Source of the DNA: an uncultured Actinoplanes sp.
Lineage (GTDB): Bacteria; Actinomycetota; Actinomycetes; Mycobacteriales; Micromonosporaceae
Assembly (NCBI GenBank): GCA_934667465.1
Contig: CAKUMG010000194.1
Span: 1 to 8,594, forward strand
Direction: 5' to 3'
DNA: 8,594 bases
Shown: positions 6,554-8,594 of the stretch, one piece after another
Position numbering within the stretch: the first letter of the stretch is position 1
Layout of the letters: each line of letters starts with the position of its first letter
The notes under the pieces: model-generated
What the model was told of the DNA's origin: nothing
Seen by the model: only the letters and a program-made list of their open reading frames with translations
The model's database searches: none
Made by a program: the position numbers and the translations under genes

Positions 6554-6997
6554 CTAATCGGGGAGGGCCCGGGTCGCCGTGGCGACGTGCCGCAGCGCCA
6601 GCACGTAGCCATCGATGCCGAGCCCGGCGATGACGCCGGTCGCCACCGCGGAGACCACCGAGTGGTGCCGGAACTCCTCGCGGGCGTGGATGTTGGAGAT
6701 GTGCACCTCGACCAGCGGGCCGGTCAGCAGCGCGCAGGCGTCACGCACCGCGATCGAGTAGTGCGACCAGGCCGCGGGGTTGAGCACGACCGCCGCACCC
6801 TCGTCCGCCGCGGCGTGCAGCCACGCCAGCATCTCGTGCTCGGCGTCGGTCTGGCGCACCTCGACGTCGAGCCCGAGCTCGGCGCCGGTGCGTTCGCAGA
6901 GCGTGACGAGATCCGCGTACGACGTCAGGCCGTACACGTCGACCTGCCGCGAGCCGAGGCGCCCGAGGTTGGGGCCGTTGAGCACGTAGGTCCTCAT
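6554..6997 (-). CDS. aroQ: type II 3-dehydroquinate dehydratase
   Basis: This enzyme removes water from 3-dehydroquinate to give 3-dehydroshikimate, the third step of the shikimate pathway. The 147-residue length and sequence fit the dodecameric type II family. [11 protein letters not shown] is at 5-15, with catalytic Arg17 and Tyr22 in the mobile lid, and LNP at 72-74 supplies the active-site Asn. His79 and His99 ([15 protein letters not shown], 97-110) and Arg110 complete the site. Two places differ from the common form: the lid reads RQVDVYG rather than REPxxYG, and the helix start reads NPAAWSHYS rather than NPGxxTHTS. All catalytic residues remain, so it should be active. The ATG at 6997 overlaps the aroB stop (ATGA), so aroB and aroQ form consecutive pathway steps in one coupled unit. 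Confidence 0.97.
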   Translation of the reverse strand: MRTYVLNGPNLGRLGSRQVDVYGLTSYADLVTLCERTGAELGLDVEVRQTDAEHEMLAWLHAAADEGAAVVLNPAAWSHYSIAVRDACALLTGPLVEVHISNIHAREEFRHHSVVSAVATGVIAGLGIDGYVLALRHVATATRALPD

Positions 6998-8064
6998 CGC
7001 GCCACCGCCTGGTACGCCTCTTCCAGCACCGCCACGTCGCCGGTCGCGAGCGTGCCCGGTTTCGCCAGCCCGTCGAGCACCACGAACCGCAGCGTGTCCG
7101 CGCGCGCCTTCTTGTCGATGCGCATCGCGGGCAGCAGCTCCGCCCAGGCGTCCGCCGCATAGCCCGTGGGCAGCCCCAGCAGCTCCAGGACGGCCCGGTG
7201 CCGGGCGGCGGTGGGCTCGTCGAGGCGCCCGGTCAGCCGGCCCAGCTCCGCGGCGTAGACCAGGCCCACCGCCACCGCGTGACCGTGCCGCCACCGGTAG
7301 CGCTCGCGCTTCTCGATCGCGTGGGCGAGCGTGTGCCCGTAGTTGAGGATCTCGCGCAGCCCCGACTCGCGCAGGTCCGCGCCGACCACCTCGGCCTTGA
7401 CCCGGATCGCGCGCTCGACCAGCTCGCGCAGCGCCGGGCCCGCCGGGTCGGCGGCCGCCGCCGGGTCGCGCTCGACCAGCTCCAGGATCGCGGGGTCGGC
7501 GATGAACCCGCACTTGACGATCTCGGCCAGCCCGGCGACCAGGTCGTCGGCGGGCAGCGTGGCCAGCAGGTCGAGGTCGCACAGCACGCCCGCGGGCGGG
7601 TGGAACGCGCCCACGAGGTTCTTGCCCGCCCCGATGTTGACGCCGGTCTTGCCGCCCACGGCCGCGTCGACCATGCCCAGCAGCGACGACGACACCGGGA
7701 TCCAGCGGACCCCGCGCAGCCAGCTCGCCGCGACATAGCCGGCCAGGTCGGTGACCGCTCCCCCGCCGACGCCGACGACGACATCCGTACGGGTGAAGCC
7801 GGCCGCCCCCAGCTCGTCCCAGCACCGGGCGGCGACCTCCACGGTCTTGCCGGCCTCCGCGTCGGGCACCTCGATCAGCAACGGCCGCAGCCCGGCGCCG
7901 GCGAGCACGGCCGCGACCCGGTCGGCCTGCTCTCGCAGCGGCGCGGCGTGCAGCACCGCGGCGCGCAGGGCACCGGCGGCCAGCTCCGGCAGCGCGCCCA
8001 GCAGGTCGCGCCCGACGAGCACGTCGTAGGGCCGGTCACCGGCCACCGTGATCCGTGTAGTCAC
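6994..8064 (-). CDS. aroB: 3-dehydroquinate synthase
   Basis: AroB converts DAHP to 3-dehydroquinate, the second step of the shikimate pathway, using NAD and a divalent metal. The 356-residue protein has the NAD-binding [16 protein letters not shown] (98-113), the [23 protein letters not shown] substrate/NAD segment (127-149), and the metal ligands Glu181 (in AEIVK), His244 (in [11 protein letters not shown]) and His260 (in RHGHAVAVG). The last motif is HGH where HGE or HGA is more common. I chose the GTG at 8064 because the family N-terminus begins there; the frame extends to an ATG at 8127 but that part is not conserved and covers the operator repeats. There is no clear ribosome site, but a -10 box 7 nt upstream suggests a leaderless message. 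aroK or aroC, usual upstream partners, are not adjacent; a divergent gene is there instead. Confidence 0.96.
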   Translation of the reverse strand: MTTRITVAGDRPYDVLVGRDLLGALPELAAGALRAAVLHAAPLREQADRVAAVLAGAGLRPLLIEVPDAEAGKTVEVAARCWDELGAAGFTRTDVVVGVGGGAVTDLAGYVAASWLRGVRWIPVSSSLLGMVDAAVGGKTGVNIGAGKNLVGAFHPPAGVLCDLDLLATLPADDLVAGLAEIVKCGFIADPAILELVERDPAAAADPAGPALRELVERAIRVKAEVVGADLRESGLREILNYGHTLAHAIEKRERYRWRHGHAVAVGLVYAAELGRLTGRLDEPTAARHRAVLELLGLPTGYAADAWAELLPAMRIDKKARADTLRFVVLDGLAKPGTLATGDVAVLEEAYQAVAR

Positions 8065-8071
8065 CCGGGCG

Positions 8072-8077
8072 ATGCTA
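8072..8077 (-). promoter_or_regulatory. aroB -10 box, leaderless start
   Basis: TAGCAT on the minus strand fits TAnnnT and ends 7 nt before the GTG at 8064, so transcription would begin at or next to the start codon. This spacing is typical of actinobacterial leaderless genes and fits the lack of a ribosome site. No good -35 is seen; its place is taken by the left arm of the inverted repeat. Confidence 0.5.
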
Positions 8078-8086
8078 GCCCCGGGT

Positions 8087-8122
8087 TGTGGGGTTATAGA
8101 CACGTAACCCCACAGGGGGTTA
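8087..8122. promoter_or_regulatory. triple GGGGTTA half-site operator between aroB and the RHH/Clp-N gene
   Basis: TGTGGGGTTA (8087-8096) and TAACCCCACA (8105-8114) form a perfect 10-bp inverted repeat with an 8-nt spacer. A third half-site GGGGTTA (8116-8122) is inverted to the second with a 4-nt spacer. The first and third are each followed by (TA)GACA. The array covers the upstream part of the aroB promoter and the region just before the RHH/Clp-N start at 8133. Ribbon-helix-helix proteins typically bind such short repeated half-sites near their own genes, so autoregulation is likely but not shown. Confidence 0.65.
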
Positions 8123-8132
8123 GACATGGCCC

Positions 8133-8594
8133 ATGCCGAAAATCAACGTGTACCTGCCCGATGATCTGGCCGATGCGGTACGGGAGACCCAGGTCCCGGT
8201 CTCGGCCATCTGCCAGCGCGCGCTGGAGCAGGCCGTGCGCCGCATCACCGCGATCCGGGGCACCGTGCTCGACGAGATCGTGGACCCCGCCGCGCTGGGC
8301 GCCCGCCTGCCGCAGTTCACCGGCCGGGCCGTGACCGTGGTGACCCTGGCGGTCAACCGGGCCCGCAGTGGCGGCGCGGCCACGGTCACCACCGGCCACC
8401 TGCTGGAGGGCATGCTCGCCGAGGGCTCGAACCTCGGACTGCAGGTCCTGAACGCGCTCGACGTCGACCCCGCGGCGCTCACGGTGCCGGAGCAGGCCGA
8501 GCCGGGGCCGGGCGGCGAGGGGCTGCGTTTCAGCGTCGCGGCCGCGAACGCCGTCGAGCTGGCCGTCGCCGAGGCGACCGGGCTGGGGCACAAC
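8133..8594 (+). CDS. ribbon-helix-helix / Clp N-terminal repeat protein (partial)
   Basis: The frame is open to the right edge; 154 residues are visible. Residues 3-37 ([14 protein letters not shown]...[12 protein letters not shown]) are a ribbon-helix-helix DNA-binding domain of the CopG/Arc kind: one beta strand, a turn, and two helices. After a linker, residues 61-113 ([16 protein letters not shown]...[13 protein letters not shown]...VLNALDVDP) match the first repeat of the Clp N domain, which in ClpA/ClpC binds adaptors or substrates. A second repeat begins at 131 ([24 protein letters not shown]) and is cut off. No ATPase part is seen, but it could lie beyond the edge. The ATG at 8133 agrees with the RHH start. 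A GGGGG (8115-8119) is 13 nt away, rather far for a ribosome site; TAGACA (8121-8126) could instead be a -10 for a near-leaderless message. I infer a transcription factor using the Clp-N part as a sensor or adaptor dock. Confidence 0.88.
   Translation, partial: MPKINVYLPDDLADAVRETQVPVSAICQRALEQAVRRITAIRGTVLDEIVDPAALGARLPQFTGRAVTVVTLAVNRARSGGAATVTTGHLLEGMLAEGSNLGLQVLNALDVDPAALTVPEQAEPGPGGEGLRFSVAAANAVELAVAEATGLGHN

Noticed and set aside
8065..8127. N-terminal extension of AroB from the ATG at 8127
   Set aside because: The extra 21 residues are not like the family, cover the inverted repeats, and a better GTG start with a suitable -10 box exists at 8064.

Overview
The window is very GC-rich, uses GTG as well as ATG starts, and carries an orthologue of BldD, the actinobacterial developmental regulator. 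This points to a filamentous actinobacterium. Protein style and gene order suggest Micromonosporaceae (Actinoplanes or Micromonospora-like); the family is an inference, not proven by the sequence.

Layout, left to right. (1) Positions 1-1681, minus strand: the start of the pyrimidine operon, pyrR-pyrB-pyrC, with GTGA stop/start overlaps at both junctions; pyrC runs off the left edge. The pyrR leader holds a well-preserved PyrR-binding hairpin whose base abuts the Shine-Dalgarno sequence. (2) Positions 1682-1992: the divergent pyrR/bldD control region, with a good bldD promoter (TTGACC-N17-TACCGT), two close matches to the BldD box, an 8-bp inverted repeat and a leader hairpin. (3) Positions 1993-2536, plus strand: bldD and its terminator. 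(4) Positions 2615-5254, minus strand: one 879-residue gene that I do not recognise, predicted to be a two-helix membrane protein with large cytoplasmic parts on both sides; it has its own promoter. (5) Positions 5372-8064, minus strand: aroB-aroQ-efp-nusB, ending in a strong hairpin. (6) Positions 8065-8594: a short divergent region with three copies of a GGGGTTA half-site, then on the plus strand a gene open at the right edge that joins a ribbon-helix-helix DNA-binding domain to Clp N-terminal repeats.

How the parts work together. Most genes are housekeeping: de novo pyrimidine synthesis and its regulator, two shikimate-pathway enzymes, the ribosome rescue factor EF-P and the antitermination factor NusB. 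These genes form a conserved neighbourhood in actinobacteria. The parts worth a second look are the two genes not explained by that block (the 879-residue membrane protein between nusB and bldD, and the RHH/Clp-N gene divergent from aroB), and three regulatory regions: BldD boxes suggesting autoregulation and a possible link to pyr expression, the PyrR RNA element, and a likely operator for the RHH/Clp-N protein that also sits at the aroB promoter.

No rRNA, tRNA, insertion sequence, phage gene or CRISPR array was seen.
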